Below, in pieces: positions 34,680 through 43,807 of a DNA stretch of 64,000 nucleotides. Where the stretch lies: NCBI GenBank assembly GCA_039024635.1, contig JBCCQA010000029.1:5976-69975 (forward strand). Direction: 5' to 3'. Positions within the stretch are counted from its first letter, which is position 1; every line of letters starts with the position of its first letter. The translations under genes were made by a program, and so were the position numbers. The stretch comes from Kuafuiihalomonas sp039024635 (GTDB lineage Bacteria > Myxococcota > Kuafuiibacteriia > Kuafuiibacteriales > Kuafuiibacteriaceae). The notes under the pieces were generated by a model that ran no database searches, was not told where the DNA came from, and saw nothing but the letters and a program-made list of their open reading frames with translations.

Positions 34680-35603
34680 CTAATGCCGGCTAGTTCGGCC
34701 CGGGCCGGGACCGGAGCCCCGCCGAGGACCAAATCGAGGGGTCGGAATGCCAGACTCCTGCAACATACGAATGACGCGGAAGCGCTGCCCTCGGTGGGGC
34801 GCCAGCAGCTCCACCATGCGCGGGTCGTCCGCCCGATCCTCACCGGCGAGGGCGAAACCCACCAGCCGGGGAAGATCGTAGTCCCCGAGCGGAACCGCGT
34901 CCGTGAACCCTAGGGCGAAGCCCAGGACGAACTGGCTGGTCCAGACACCCACGCCCGGCAGCGCTCGCAAGCGCTTATCCGCGGCTTGGGGGGACATGCT
35001 GCTGATCTCCTCCAATCGGCGCCAGGAAACGGCTGCGCGCTTGAGCGTTTGCGCCCGGCGAGCGTCCACCCCGAGGTCTTGATAACGACTCTGAGGCAGC
35101 GAGCGCCACAAGCTCGGGGGAGGCTGCGCGTAGACCTCCGGAAAAGGACCGGGCGCTGGCTCGCCGTGCCGCAGGAGGATCTGCCGATAAGACCAGGCCG
35201 CATCCCGCCACGAGACCCGTTGCTGAAGCACCATGGTCACGAAGGACTCAAAGACGGTGGGCGTCTGCACCAGTCGGAGGGCCGAGAGCTTCTTGGCGAG
35301 CTTACGAAGGACCGGATGCTCCCGGAACTCCGGCGTGTCGCCATCATCCACTCCGAGCATCGACGGGGCTCGCTCGATGAGTCGTTCGGCACCCGGTCCA
35401 TAAGTGTGCACTTCGAAGCTCTGCCTGTCTCGCCGCTCGACCCGAAGTAGGCCCGGCCCTTCGGGAGTACTGACACCCCGCAGAAAGCCGGACTCATGGA
35501 GGCGATAGCTGGGATCCGCAGGTCCGAAGCGGAGGAGGCGCACGCTCGACATCAGGCCGAGGGGCCGGTCCGTCGTGACGATCCGCTGATGAACCCGCCC
35601 CAT
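34680..35603 (-). CDS. HhH-GPD DNA glycosylase, AlkA-like (3-methyladenine)
   Basis: 307 residues from ATG 35601-35603; the longer frame upstream is the preceding gene in another frame. The N-terminal ~90 residues are beta-rich, as in AlkA. The core has TPTVFESFVTMVLQQRVSWRDA, then the helix-hairpin-helix LRALPGVGVWTSQFVLGFALG and the catalytic Asp region DAVPLGDYDLPRLVG. The enzyme should excise alkylated purines. The C-terminal 20 residues are a basic tail (GPRRGSGPGPGRTSRH). It lies last in an operon after the 120-residue membrane protein (gap four bases) and an EamA transporter. No Ada regulator is near. Confidence 0.88.
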   Translation of the reverse strand: MGRVHQRIVTTDRPLGLMSSVRLLRFGPADPSYRLHESGFLRGVSTPEGPGLLRVERRDRQSFEVHTYGPGAERLIERAPSMLGVDDGDTPEFREHPVLRKLAKKLSALRLVQTPTVFESFVTMVLQQRVSWRDAAWSYRQILLRHGEPAPGPFPEVYAQPPPSLWRSLPQSRYQDLGVDARRAQTLKRAAVSWRRLEEISSMSPQAADKRLRALPGVGVWTSQFVLGFALGFTDAVPLGDYDLPRLVGFALAGEDRADDPRMVELLAPHRGQRFRVIRMLQESGIPTPRFGPRRGSGPGPGRTSRH

Positions 35604-35607
35604 GAGC

Positions 35608-35970
35608 TCAGCTCCCGAAGAACAGCCACTTGGGGTAGTCCGTCGCCCAGGCGCTGACAGCGCTAGCCACGAGGCTGGCCATCGCGTAGCCGAGCAGGCC
35701 GCCGACCCAACTGAAGGACTGCTTGCGATGGCCGCCAACCCAAGTTCCGGCCACCAGGACCACGCCGACGAGGAGCAAAGCCGTCCCGGACATGACACAC
35801 CAGGGACAGTCGGGCTCGGTCGCGTGATGGATGTTGCAGGGCTCGGTTCCGCCGAAGCCGATCATGCGGCAGCCGCAGCGGAAGAGGACATTGCATGTGG
35901 GATGAACGACGAGGCTGACGAAAAGGAGAATACCCGTGAGCTCCAGTACGGGCCGCATCCAGGCCTTCAC
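35608..35970 (-). CDS. Small Cys-rich membrane protein
   Basis: 120 residues from GTG 35968-35970, overlapping the stop of the EamA gene as GTGA. Helices: VLELTGILLFVSLVV, ALLLVGVVLVAGTWV and FSWVGGLLGYAMASLVASAVSAW. Between the first two lies a Cys/His-rich periplasmic or cytosolic loop: CNVLFRCGCRMIGFGG then CNIHHATEPDCPWC, seven cysteines and two His, which could bind metal or form disulfides. I do not recognise the family. Coupling on both sides suggests it is expressed with the transporter and the glycosylase, but I see no functional link. Confidence 0.7.
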   Translation of the reverse strand: MKAWMRPVLELTGILLFVSLVVHPTCNVLFRCGCRMIGFGGTEPCNIHHATEPDCPWCVMSGTALLLVGVVLVAGTWVGGHRKQSFSWVGGLLGYAMASLVASAVSAWATDYPKWLFFGS

Positions 35971-36848
35971 ACTAGTAACAGCCCCACGCCAGCCACCGCG
36001 ATGCAAGCACCGAGCACCGCCCGTAGGCTCACGCGCTCTCCGGTCAAGACGGCGAGGGGAAGGACGAACAGCGGGCTGGTCGACTGGAGCGTAGCGGCGA
36101 CGCCCGCGAAGGCGTGCTGTAGCGCGTACACCGAGAGCCAGATGCCCAGATATGTCCCGATGAAGGTGCCGACCAGAATATCGCGTCCGAGGGCCGGAGC
36201 GGTGAATCGACCGAGCTCTCGCCATTTCCCGGCCAGCCCGACCTGCACCGCGAGGGCCAAGCTGCCCACCGCCAAACGCACCGCTGACACCTCGAGCGCC
36301 GAGATACCGAGCCCTCCCTTCTTGACGAAGACCGAGCCCAAAGCTTGGCCCAAGGCAGCCCCAAGCCCGAACAGGACGCCGCTCCAGAGTCGAGGATCAA
36401 CACGACCGTCGGGACTGCGCTCGGCCACGACCCAGGCCACACCGACCATCGTGATCAGGATGCCGAGGGCCATGCGGCCGGAGATGGCCTCGCCGAGAAA
36501 CATCGCGCCCAAACCGGCCGTGAGAGGGGGGGCCAGAGCCCAGAACAGCAGCGCTCGCCTAGGGCCGAGGCGGTTCAGGGCCTGGAAGAATGCAGTATCC
36601 CCCCAGCTCAAACCCAAGACGGCCGAGGCCCCCAACCAGCCCCAGTCGGAAGCGCTCAGGCCCCCCGGCCAAACCCGAGACTCGAGGAGGGCCATGGTGA
36701 GGACCAGGCCCAGACCCCCTAGACCGCACTTCACGAAGTTGAGGGTCACGGGGGAGACACTGTTGCCCAAGCGAGCGAATAGGATGGACGCCACGGCCCA
36801 AGTCAGGGCCGCTGCAGTGGCGGCAAGCTCTCCCAAAGGGGGCTCCAA
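35967..36848 (-). CDS. EamA (DMT-superfamily) transporter
   Basis: 293 residues with a TTG start at 36846-36848; the text from there (LGELAATAAALTWAVASILFARLG) is the normal beginning of EamA proteins. Ten helices in two EamA repeats of about 140 residues each, with DTAFFQALNRLGPRRALLFWALAPPLTAGLG in the first and LGIWLSVYALQHAFAGVAATLQSTSPLFVLPLAVLTGERVS in the second. Such proteins move small metabolites, often amino acids, through the inner membrane; the substrate cannot be told. It is divergent from the scramblase-like gene and the two start codons touch if the longest frames are used. Confidence 0.9.
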   Translation of the reverse strand: MEPPLGELAATAAALTWAVASILFARLGNSVSPVTLNFVKCGLGGLGLVLTMALLESRVWPGGLSASDWGWLGASAVLGLSWGDTAFFQALNRLGPRRALLFWALAPPLTAGLGAMFLGEAISGRMALGILITMVGVAWVVAERSPDGRVDPRLWSGVLFGLGAALGQALGSVFVKKGGLGISALEVSAVRLAVGSLALAVQVGLAGKWRELGRFTAPALGRDILVGTFIGTYLGIWLSVYALQHAFAGVAATLQSTSPLFVLPLAVLTGERVSLRAVLGACIAVAGVGLLLV

Positions 36849-36880
36849 TGAACCAGGGCCCCCTTGTCTGCAACTTGATC

Positions 36881-37519
36881 ATGACATCGTGTAGCGGAGT
36901 GTACGAGCTCGCCCGGCCCTTCAGCCACTATGATCAGCTCACGGTTCGTCAGAAGAAGAACTGGACCGAGATACTGCTCTCCTTCGAGATGCGGAACCGA
37001 TACGAGGTTTTCGATCAGTCGGGCCAGGCCGTCCTGACGGCTCAGGAGACCGGCACTGGGGTCGCCGCCTTCCTGGGTCGCTTGTTCCTCGGGCCGACCC
37101 GGCCTTTCCACAGCGAGATCACCGAGTCCGGAAGCGGCCGGGTTCTCCTGAGGCTGCATCGCCCCTTCCGCTTCATCTTTCACGAACTCCAGGTCAGCGA
37201 CGGGGACGGTCGACCGCTAGGCACCATCACCCGGCGTTGGAGCTGGCTTCGGCGCACTTACAACATCCGAAGCGCGCAAGGCCAGGAGCTCGAGATCTTT
37301 GGGCCCTTCTTCAAGCCTTGGACCTTCGAACTGAAGGACGCGGGACATGTGGTCGGCCACATCCGGAAGCGTTGGAGCGGACTGGGCAAGGAGATGTTTA
37401 CCGATGCCGACAACTTCGGGGTGGAGCTCGGTCAGCTTCAGACCCCCGAGCTAAAGGCTCTCGCCTTTGCCGCCACCGTGCTCATCGACGTCGTTCACTT
37501 CGAGCGCTCCAAAGGTTAG
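36881..37519 (+). CDS. Phospholipid scramblase / LURP-one-like protein
   Basis: 212 residues from ATG 36881; ATG 36848 (11 residues more) and GTG 36899 are also possible, and the first would collide with the start of the divergent EamA gene. The sequence runs YDQLTVRQKKNWTEILLSFEMRNRYEVFDQSGQAVLTAQE, FHSEITESGSGRVLLRLHRPFRFIFHELQVSDGDGRPLGTITRRW and so on to AATVLIDVVHFE, the tubby-like barrel pattern with one buried C-terminal helix seen in scramblase family proteins. In bacteria these are small membrane-associated proteins of uncertain function. The MoxR gene follows 11 bases later, so this may be the first gene of that operon. Confidence 0.8.
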   Translation: MTSCSGVYELARPFSHYDQLTVRQKKNWTEILLSFEMRNRYEVFDQSGQAVLTAQETGTGVAAFLGRLFLGPTRPFHSEITESGSGRVLLRLHRPFRFIFHELQVSDGDGRPLGTITRRWSWLRRTYNIRSAQGQELEIFGPFFKPWTFELKDAGHVVGHIRKRWSGLGKEMFTDADNFGVELGQLQTPELKALAFAATVLIDVVHFERSKG

Positions 37520-37530
37520 GCTGAGCGTCC

Positions 37531-38652
37531 ATGGCGCCTCAGGCCGCGCTCGAGGAGGTCCGGCGGGAGCTACGCGAGACCTTCATCGACCGAGACCGCG
37601 AAATCGACGGTCTACTCATCGCCCTGTTGACGGGCCAGCACATCCTGCTGCTCGGCCCTCCCGGCACCGCAAAGTCGATGCTGGCTCGACGCCTGTGCGC
37701 CCACCTCGAAGGCGCTCGCTACTTCGAGTGGCTGCTCACCAAGTTCACCACCCCGGAAGAAATCTTCGGACCCATCGATCTGCCGGCGCTGGAGCAGGGC
37801 CGATACGAACGCCTTCTCCAGCACAAGCTCCCTTCGGCCGAAGTGGCCTTCTTGGACGAGGTGTTCAAGGCCAACAGCGCCATCCTGAACGCCCTCCTGA
37901 CGCTGATGAACGAGCGTCGATTCCACCAGGGAGCGACCCTACTGGAGGCCCCGCTGGAGACCGTAGTCGCCGCGTCCAACGAGCTACCGGAAGAAGACGA
38001 GCTACGGGCCCTGTACGACCGTTTCCTGCTCCGTTTTCAGGTCGGCTACGTCGACGACGGCGCATTCGATCGCCTGCTGAAGCTCGAAGAGCCGGCGCCG
38101 GTGAGGAACAGACTCTCCCGCGACGACCTGGCCGCCCTTCGCCGACGTCTGGTCGAGGTTCAGGTCCCCAGCTCCGTCTTGAACGACGTCCGGATCCTTC
38201 GCCGAAGCCTCTTCAAGGAGGGCGTCATCCCTTCCGACCGGCGATTTAGGAACAGTCTCGCCGTTCTTCGGGCCGCCGCCCTCCTTGCCGGGCGTGAGCA
38301 AGTGGACGCGGCAGACCTGGCTTGGCTGGGAGCGGTTCTCTGGACCGACCCCGAAGAACTGCCCAAGGTAGAGGCGGCCCTGGCCCAGATCGCGACGGGC
38401 CTCGAAACCGAAGCCAAACGCATTCAAAGCCAAGCCAAAGAGATCTTTGCCTACGCGCTGCAGCCCTGGCCAGACCCGGACAGCAAAGCGCGGGCGACGC
38501 TGGAGGCCCACACCAAGCTCGTCCAGCTGGCCGATCGTCTCGGCCAGCTAGGCCGCCAGGCCGAGAGTGAAGGTCGGGGCCCCGGCATCATCGAGCAACT
38601 CAAGAACGAGCTTCAGTCGATGCAGGACAGCTTGCTGGGGGCGGCCAATTGA
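37531..38652 (+). CDS. MoxR-family AAA+ ATPase, RavA-like
   Basis: 373 residues from ATG 37531. Walker A GPPGTAKS (near 50), then FEWLLTKFTTPEEIFGPIDLPALEQG, Walker B VAFLDEVFKANSAILNALLTLMNER and ASNELPEEDELRALYDRF with the sensor Asn. The C-terminal part has a LARA-like helical region. It is of the RavA branch, with the partner VWA gene overlapping its end by four bases (TTGA). RavA-ViaA pairs act as chaperones for iron-sulfur or respiratory complexes such as fumarate reductase and NADH dehydrogenase in E. coli. What this pair serves here is unknown. Confidence 0.92.
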   Translation: MAPQAALEEVRRELRETFIDRDREIDGLLIALLTGQHILLLGPPGTAKSMLARRLCAHLEGARYFEWLLTKFTTPEEIFGPIDLPALEQGRYERLLQHKLPSAEVAFLDEVFKANSAILNALLTLMNERRFHQGATLLEAPLETVVAASNELPEEDELRALYDRFLLRFQVGYVDDGAFDRLLKLEEPAPVRNRLSRDDLAALRRRLVEVQVPSSVLNDVRILRRSLFKEGVIPSDRRFRNSLAVLRAAALLAGREQVDAADLAWLGAVLWTDPEELPKVEAALAQIATGLETEAKRIQSQAKEIFAYALQPWPDPDSKARATLEAHTKLVQLADRLGQLGRQAESEGRGPGIIEQLKNELQSMQDSLLGAAN

Positions 38653-40148
38653 CGATATTTACCGTTGAGCACGACGGCTTCGACCAAGACCAATTCGAGC
38701 TTCTTCTCCCGGATACGCCGGCCCTGGAAGCGTCCAGGGAGCGGCTGGCTCACCTCCTGCCTCATCCCGACGCCCTGCTGATGGACGTCTTTGCGCTGCT
38801 GTTCAAGCTGACCTTCAAGGTTCGACCCGAGAAAGAGGTCGAGGCCTCGGTTCTCCTCAACCGTCGGATCGTCCGCTCACTTAGAGATGACCCGAGGCTG
38901 GAGGCGCTTCGTACCCGGAGCGCCCTGGACGCTCGACGATCCATGGAGCTCCTGGCGACCCTGGCCGGCATGATCGCCGATGGGCTGAGCTCCCGAGAGA
39001 CCGTCGTCGCCAGCGAGCTGGTGGTCGGCATGGACGCCAAGGACGACGAGGCGCGAATGACCCAGCTCGAGGCCGAGAAAGAAAACCTGGAGAGTCTTCC
39101 TTGGTCGGAAGCGACAAAGTCCCAGCTGAAGAAAGGCCTCGATGAAGATCAACGGCGCTTGAGACAGGAACTCAAGCGAAAGCGAGGGGCGCAAAAGAAG
39201 TCGGCTGACGATCTGCCCGTGAACTTCGACCACGCCATGTCCGGCGCATTGGAGGCCTTGGACCAGGGACAGACCGATGTGGACGAGGCCATGGCCGCCT
39301 TCGGACTGGGCAGCGGCCAAGACCAGAGGACCGATGGCGTCCTTCGAGCCGAGCTGGGTCGAAAACTCGCTCGCTCCAAGAAGCTACGCCTGCTGGCTCG
39401 CCTTCTCGGCGCTTTCAAAGAGGTCGCGAACGAGGCCCGCCGAAACAAGATCCAGCGAGCGCCCCAAACCCTGCATGACGTTTCGCAGGGTCGAGATCTG
39501 GACCGCTTGCTTCCCAGCGAGCTCTTGGGCCTTCGCAGAAGCTCGAGACTCCATCGCGCCTTCCTCCGTCGCTACGCCGAGAGCGAGCTTCTCCGCTACG
39601 AGCTCCGGGGACCCAAACAGACGGGTCCCATGATCATCTGCGTCGACGGAAGCAGCTCGATGGCTGGGTCAAGAGAGATCTGGTCCAAGGCGATCGCCCT
39701 CACCTTCGCCGAGATCGCCCGTCGGCAGCGTCGACGTTGTCTTGGCCTGATATTCAGCGGTGGTGAGCAACTGTGGGAGGTCGAACTCTCGCGACCACCC
39801 CGAGCCACCGGACGGGCACGGGTCTCCATGGACGCGGTCTCTGGTTTCGCCGAGCATTTTCCAGGCGGAGGAACCAGCTTCGAGGAGCCGCTCCGACGTG
39901 GCCTGGAGGCGCTGACCGAAGGGCCCTATCGGCGAGGAGACCTGGTCTTCATCACGGACGGAGAGGCGAGCGTGACGAGAACGCTCCTCGATGAGGTGGA
40001 GGCCGCGCGGCGCCGTCGCCGCTTCTTCGTCCAGGGCATAGCGCTCGGCGAAGCCCGACCCGCCAGCCTCAGCTTCTGCGACGACATTCGGACCGTGCAC
40101 GACCTGGCGGACGACAGCTTGGCAGACCTGTTCGCCAAGGTCGGCTGA
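38649..40148 (+). CDS. VWA-domain protein, ViaA-like partner of MoxR ATPase
   Basis: 499 residues from TTG 38649, overlapping the ATPase stop as TTGA. The N-terminal ~300 residues are helical and charged, with a long coiled part (LEAEKENLESLPWSEATKSQLKK and on) and no signal. The VWA domain covers ~325-499: MIICVDGSSSMAGSREIW holds the MIDAS motif DxSxS, with FPGGGTSFEEPL supplying the Thr and LVFITDGEAS the Asp. Helical half plus C-terminal VWA is the ViaA layout. It should stimulate the ATPase and recruit substrates. Confidence 0.92.
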   Translation: MTIFTVEHDGFDQDQFELLLPDTPALEASRERLAHLLPHPDALLMDVFALLFKLTFKVRPEKEVEASVLLNRRIVRSLRDDPRLEALRTRSALDARRSMELLATLAGMIADGLSSRETVVASELVVGMDAKDDEARMTQLEAEKENLESLPWSEATKSQLKKGLDEDQRRLRQELKRKRGAQKKSADDLPVNFDHAMSGALEALDQGQTDVDEAMAAFGLGSGQDQRTDGVLRAELGRKLARSKKLRLLARLLGAFKEVANEARRNKIQRAPQTLHDVSQGRDLDRLLPSELLGLRRSSRLHRAFLRRYAESELLRYELRGPKQTGPMIICVDGSSSMAGSREIWSKAIALTFAEIARRQRRRCLGLIFSGGEQLWEVELSRPPRATGRARVSMDAVSGFAEHFPGGGTSFEEPLRRGLEALTEGPYRRGDLVFITDGEASVTRTLLDEVEAARRRRRFFVQGIALGEARPASLSFCDDIRTVHDLADDSLADLFAKVG

Positions 40149-40189
40149 GGATCCTTGCCATTGCCCAAGCGACCTGCTCGCTTTGGGGT

Positions 40190-41239
40190 ATGGGGCGCCG
40201 TCTCGAGGCCAGCTGTCCGGGCTTCGCTCTCCAGAGCGGGCCCGTCTTGCCCCCCCATCATTTAGCGGCCTGGTCCTCGGCCACGGGCCCTGCGCCCAGT
40301 GGGCGACCCGTCATCCTGGTCGTGCACGCCCTGACCGGTGCTCCCGAAGTCGACGAATGGTGGGGCCCCCTCGTCGGACCAGGTCGCGCCCTGGATACCG
40401 AGCGTCATGAGCTCCTCTGCTTCAACAACCTGGGAAGCTGCTACGGGAGCTTTGGACCGACGGAGGCCCAGTTCCCTCGGACCGAGCAGGCGCCCTTCGC
40501 TGCCCAGGGGAAAGGCGCCTTCAGCCATGATCCACGAGGACCCGCGGCCTTGAGCACTTGGGACCAAGCCCAGTCCATCCTCCACGGTCTCGACGCCCTC
40601 GGCGTGGACGAGGTCGCCTTTGTGACCGGGGGCTCGCTGGGCGGGATGATCGCATGGTGCCTTCTCATGCTTGCACCCAAACGCTTCCACCGAGCGGCAC
40701 TAATCGCCTGCTGCCCCAAGAGCACGCCGTGGATTCAGGGCTGGAACCACATCGGACGTATGAGCATCTTGGCCGACCCGGCCTTTCCCTTCTCAGCTCG
40801 AGGGCTCGAACTCGCCCGACAGATCGCCCACATGACGTACCGGGCCCCAGCCGGACTGGCCGAGCGCCACGAAGGACCGACGGTCCCTCCTCAGCCTGGC
40901 GGGGCCATGACCTATCTGGAGCATCAGGGCACCAAGCTTCGCGCTCGCTTTCACCCCTTGGCCTACCTGGCCCAGCTCTCCGCCATGGACCACCACGACG
41001 TCTTCACACCGCCCCGCAGCACGAAGGACTCCGCTTGGAACCTGTCCCGCGTTCGTGCTCGAACCACCCTCGTGGGCATAGACAGCGACCAGCTCTATCC
41101 AGCAACGCCCCTTCGGGACTGGACCAACCAGTTGCCCGAAAGTGCGTACCGCGAGGTGAGCTCCTCCCATGGTCACGACGCTTTTTTGATCGAGTGGAAC
41201 CAAATGGAGACCATCCTCTTGGAGGCTCAGTCCCGATGA
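40190..41239 (+). CDS. metX: Homoserine O-acetyltransferase (MetX-like alpha/beta hydrolase)
   Basis: 349 residues from ATG 40190. MetX family marks: VILVVHALTGAPEVDEWW, ERHELLCFNNLGSCYGS, the nucleophile turn VTGGSLGGMIAWC (most MetX have GGSMGG), then the catalytic Asp in VGIDSDQLYP and His in SHGHDAFLIEW. It transfers acetyl (or succinyl) from CoA to L-homoserine. Downstream is the bifunctional aspartokinase-homoserine dehydrogenase, joined by ATGA, which makes the homoserine, and an acetylhomoserine sulfhydrylase follows at 46514, so acetyl is the likely donor group. Confidence 0.93.
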   Translation: MGRRLEASCPGFALQSGPVLPPHHLAAWSSATGPAPSGRPVILVVHALTGAPEVDEWWGPLVGPGRALDTERHELLCFNNLGSCYGSFGPTEAQFPRTEQAPFAAQGKGAFSHDPRGPAALSTWDQAQSILHGLDALGVDEVAFVTGGSLGGMIAWCLLMLAPKRFHRAALIACCPKSTPWIQGWNHIGRMSILADPAFPFSARGLELARQIAHMTYRAPAGLAERHEGPTVPPQPGGAMTYLEHQGTKLRARFHPLAYLAQLSAMDHHDVFTPPRSTKDSAWNLSRVRARTTLVGIDSDQLYPATPLRDWTNQLPESAYREVSSSHGHDAFLIEWNQMETILLEAQSR

Positions 41240-43740
41240 ACGAGCGCTTTCACGTCTTGAAGTTCGGCGGATCGTCGCTGCAGGACCCGGAGCGGGTCTC
41301 CCGGGTGCTGGGCATCGTCGAGGCCGCGCCCGGCCCCACCGCGGTGGTGGTTTCGGCCGCCGGGCCGACCACCGACCTTCTGATAGAGGCCGCGGCCAGG
41401 GCGGGTGACGGTGAAGACCACCTCGCGAACGGGCTCGTGGAGCAGGTGCAGAGCCTAGTGGTCGGGAACGCGGAGGCGGTCCTAGGGAAGGGTCCGGCCC
41501 TGGACGACACGACGCCGCAGCTGGAAGCGCTGTACGGCAACTTGCGGAAGCTGCTGTACGGCGTGGGCCTGCTCCGAGAGTACACCCCCCAGACCCTGGA
41601 CCTCATCCAGTCCTTCGGAGAGCGGAGCAGCGCGCTCTTGATGGCGGCCTTCCTGAAGGCGCGGGGTTCATTGGCCCGCTTCGTCGACGCCCGAGACTGG
41701 CTGGTGACCGACGCTCGATTCGGCCGAGCCCTGGTAGACTGGCCGGCCACGGCCCAGAACCTGGCCGAGCGAGCCGACGAGTGGCGGGAGGCTTTGACGG
41801 TCCACACCGGCTACCTGGGTCGGAGCAGCGACGGCCGAACGACGACGCTGGGACGGAACGGATCCGACTACACCGCGACGCTCCTCGCCCGAGGCCTCGG
41901 CGCCGAGGACGTCACCATCTGGACCGACGTCTCGGGCGTCATGACGGCCGACCCGGGCATCGTCCCCGACGCCTACCCCTTGGCCCGACTGAGCTACATG
42001 GAGGCCCTGGAGCTCGCCACCTTCGGCGCCAAGATGTTCCACCCGCGGACCATGATTCCGCTCATCGAGGCGGGCGTACCCCTCCGGATTCGAAACACCC
42101 TCACCCCCGACGCCGAGGGCACCCTCGTCGACGAGACCGGGCATCGCGACCCAGGGAAGCCGACCTCGGTGACTTCCTTGGAGAACGTGGCTCTGATCGA
42201 CATCCAGGTTCGCCGGCTCGACGCCCGTCCTCGCATGGCCGAGCGGATTCAGCGAAGCCTCGAACAGAAAGACATCTCGGTCTGGCTCTCGACCCAGAGT
42301 GCTCACGGCCAAGCGCTGTCGGTGGTCGTTCCGGTGGAGCACGCCTCCCGGGCCCAGGAGGCCATCGAGCTCGAGCTCCGAGCCGAGCTTGCAGCCAAGG
42401 AGGTTCGTCCGCTCGAAGTCTGGATGCCCACCACTCTCCTCACCCTGGTGGCCGAGGCCATGGGCCGGTCCGTGAACGTGGCCGGTCGTATGTTCGCTGC
42501 CCTCGGCGCGGTGGGGGTGAACGTTCGGACCATCGGTCAAAGCGCGAGCAGCCGCTCCATCTCCTGCATCGTCGACGCCGACGAGACGAGCATCGCCGTT
42601 CAGGCAGTCCACGACGCCTTCAACTTCGCCCATCAGACCGTGAGTCTGCTCGTGCTAGGCAAGGGCACGGTGGGCTCGGAGCTCCTGGAGCAGGTCGCCT
42701 CCCAAGCCGAGACTCTGCGAGCGGCCCACGACATCGACCTCCGCCTGATCGGCCTCGCGGACCAACGTCGCCTCACCTTCGAACCCGAGGGGGTCCCTCC
42801 TTCGGATTGGGAGGGACGACTCGCCGCCGCCCCCGAAGCCGAGCTCGGCGACCATGGACCGGTAACCCCGGCCGTCCTCGACCGCCTGCGGAGGCTCCCG
42901 GTTCCCGTGCTGGTCGACGTGACGGCGGCCGATGGCCTAGAAGGCCTGTACCAGGAGGCCTTCGAACGCGGCATCCACGTCGTCGCCGCGAACAAGAAGC
43001 CCCTTACGATCGATGTGCCGGCGCGCAATGCGCTCTTGGAGAGCGCGCGCTCCCACTACCGGTTCTACGCCTATGAAACCACGGTCGGAGCGAGCCTGCC
43101 CGTCATCGAGACCCTGAAGGACCTCGTTCGCACCGGAGACCGGGTCCAGCTCATCGAAGGCTCCTTCTCGGGGACCCTGGGCTATCTGACCTGGAAGCTG
43201 ATGCAGCGAAAGCCACTTGCCGAAGCGGTTCGGGAGGCGAAGGCTCTAGGCTACACCGAGCCCCAGCCCCAGGACGACCTGTCCGGCCTCGACGCGGCCC
43301 GCAAGGCGCTCATCTTGGCTCGGGAGCTGGGTCTTCAGATAGAGCTGTCGGACGTCGAGCTGGAGCCGCTGGTGCCTGAGAAGATCTTGGCCGAGACGGA
43401 TCTCGAGGCTTTCTACGCCGGACTCGAGGCCCATCAGCCCGAGCTCGACGCGCAGCTCGACGCCTACGAAAGGGAAGGCCTCGTGCTCCGCTACCTTGCT
43501 CGGGTCGACCCAAAGGCTGCCGCCAACGGAGGGAAGGTGATGAAGGTCGGTCCCATGGCTGTCACCGCCGACCATCCAGCCACCCGGCTGCGGGCGACCG
43601 AGTCCTTCGTCGCCTTCACCACCGACCGCTACGCCGAGTACCCGCTCATCGTCCAAGGCGCCGGCGCCGGCGGCGCGGTCACCGCAGCTGGCGTCCTCGC
43701 CGACGTCCTTCGCATCGCCCAAACCTTACGGGGTCGATAG
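41236..43740 (+). CDS. Bifunctional aspartokinase / homoserine dehydrogenase
   Basis: 834 residues from ATG 41236, overlapping the metX stop. Kinase half: VLKFGGSSLQDPERV, VDARDWLVTDARFGRA, TTTLGRNGSDYTATLLARGL and VTIWTDVSGVMTADP. Two ACT domains lie near 320-460 (VALIDIQVRR, VAGRMFAALGAVGVNVRTIGQS), the usual feedback site for threonine or methionine. Dehydrogenase half: NAD(P) turn VLGKGTVGSELLEQV, AANKKPLTIDVPARNALLESA, ETTVGASLPVIETL, LIEGSFSGTLGYLTWKL and QDDLSGLDAARK, with the catalytic Lys there. Length and order match ThrA/MetL of E. coli (810-820). Pairing with metX suggests a MetL-like role in methionine supply; feedback control is unknown. Confidence 0.95.
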   Translation: MNERFHVLKFGGSSLQDPERVSRVLGIVEAAPGPTAVVVSAAGPTTDLLIEAAARAGDGEDHLANGLVEQVQSLVVGNAEAVLGKGPALDDTTPQLEALYGNLRKLLYGVGLLREYTPQTLDLIQSFGERSSALLMAAFLKARGSLARFVDARDWLVTDARFGRALVDWPATAQNLAERADEWREALTVHTGYLGRSSDGRTTTLGRNGSDYTATLLARGLGAEDVTIWTDVSGVMTADPGIVPDAYPLARLSYMEALELATFGAKMFHPRTMIPLIEAGVPLRIRNTLTPDAEGTLVDETGHRDPGKPTSVTSLENVALIDIQVRRLDARPRMAERIQRSLEQKDISVWLSTQSAHGQALSVVVPVEHASRAQEAIELELRAELAAKEVRPLEVWMPTTLLTLVAEAMGRSVNVAGRMFAALGAVGVNVRTIGQSASSRSISCIVDADETSIAVQAVHDAFNFAHQTVSLLVLGKGTVGSELLEQVASQAETLRAAHDIDLRLIGLADQRRLTFEPEGVPPSDWEGRLAAAPEAELGDHGPVTPAVLDRLRRLPVPVLVDVTAADGLEGLYQEAFERGIHVVAANKKPLTIDVPARNALLESARSHYRFYAYETTVGASLPVIETLKDLVRTGDRVQLIEGSFSGTLGYLTWKLMQRKPLAEAVREAKALGYTEPQPQDDLSGLDAARKALILARELGLQIELSDVELEPLVPEKILAETDLEAFYAGLEAHQPELDAQLDAYEREGLVLRYLARVDPKAAANGGKVMKVGPMAVTADHPATRLRATESFVAFTTDRYAEYPLIVQGAGAGGAVTAAGVLADVLRIAQTLRGR

Positions 43741-43807
43741 ACCCGGTCCCCCGGGAGAGCATCGGTCGGCCCTGAAACCGCCTGAAACTTCCAAAAGCTG
43801 CCTCGTC

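Noticed and set aside
40558..41235. N-terminal extension of the aspartokinase frame
   Set aside because: It is an out-of-frame read through metX; the kinase motif starts right after ATG 41236.
42000..42633. Long - strand frame in the aspartokinase gene
   Set aside because: Shadow of a GC-rich gene; no motif.
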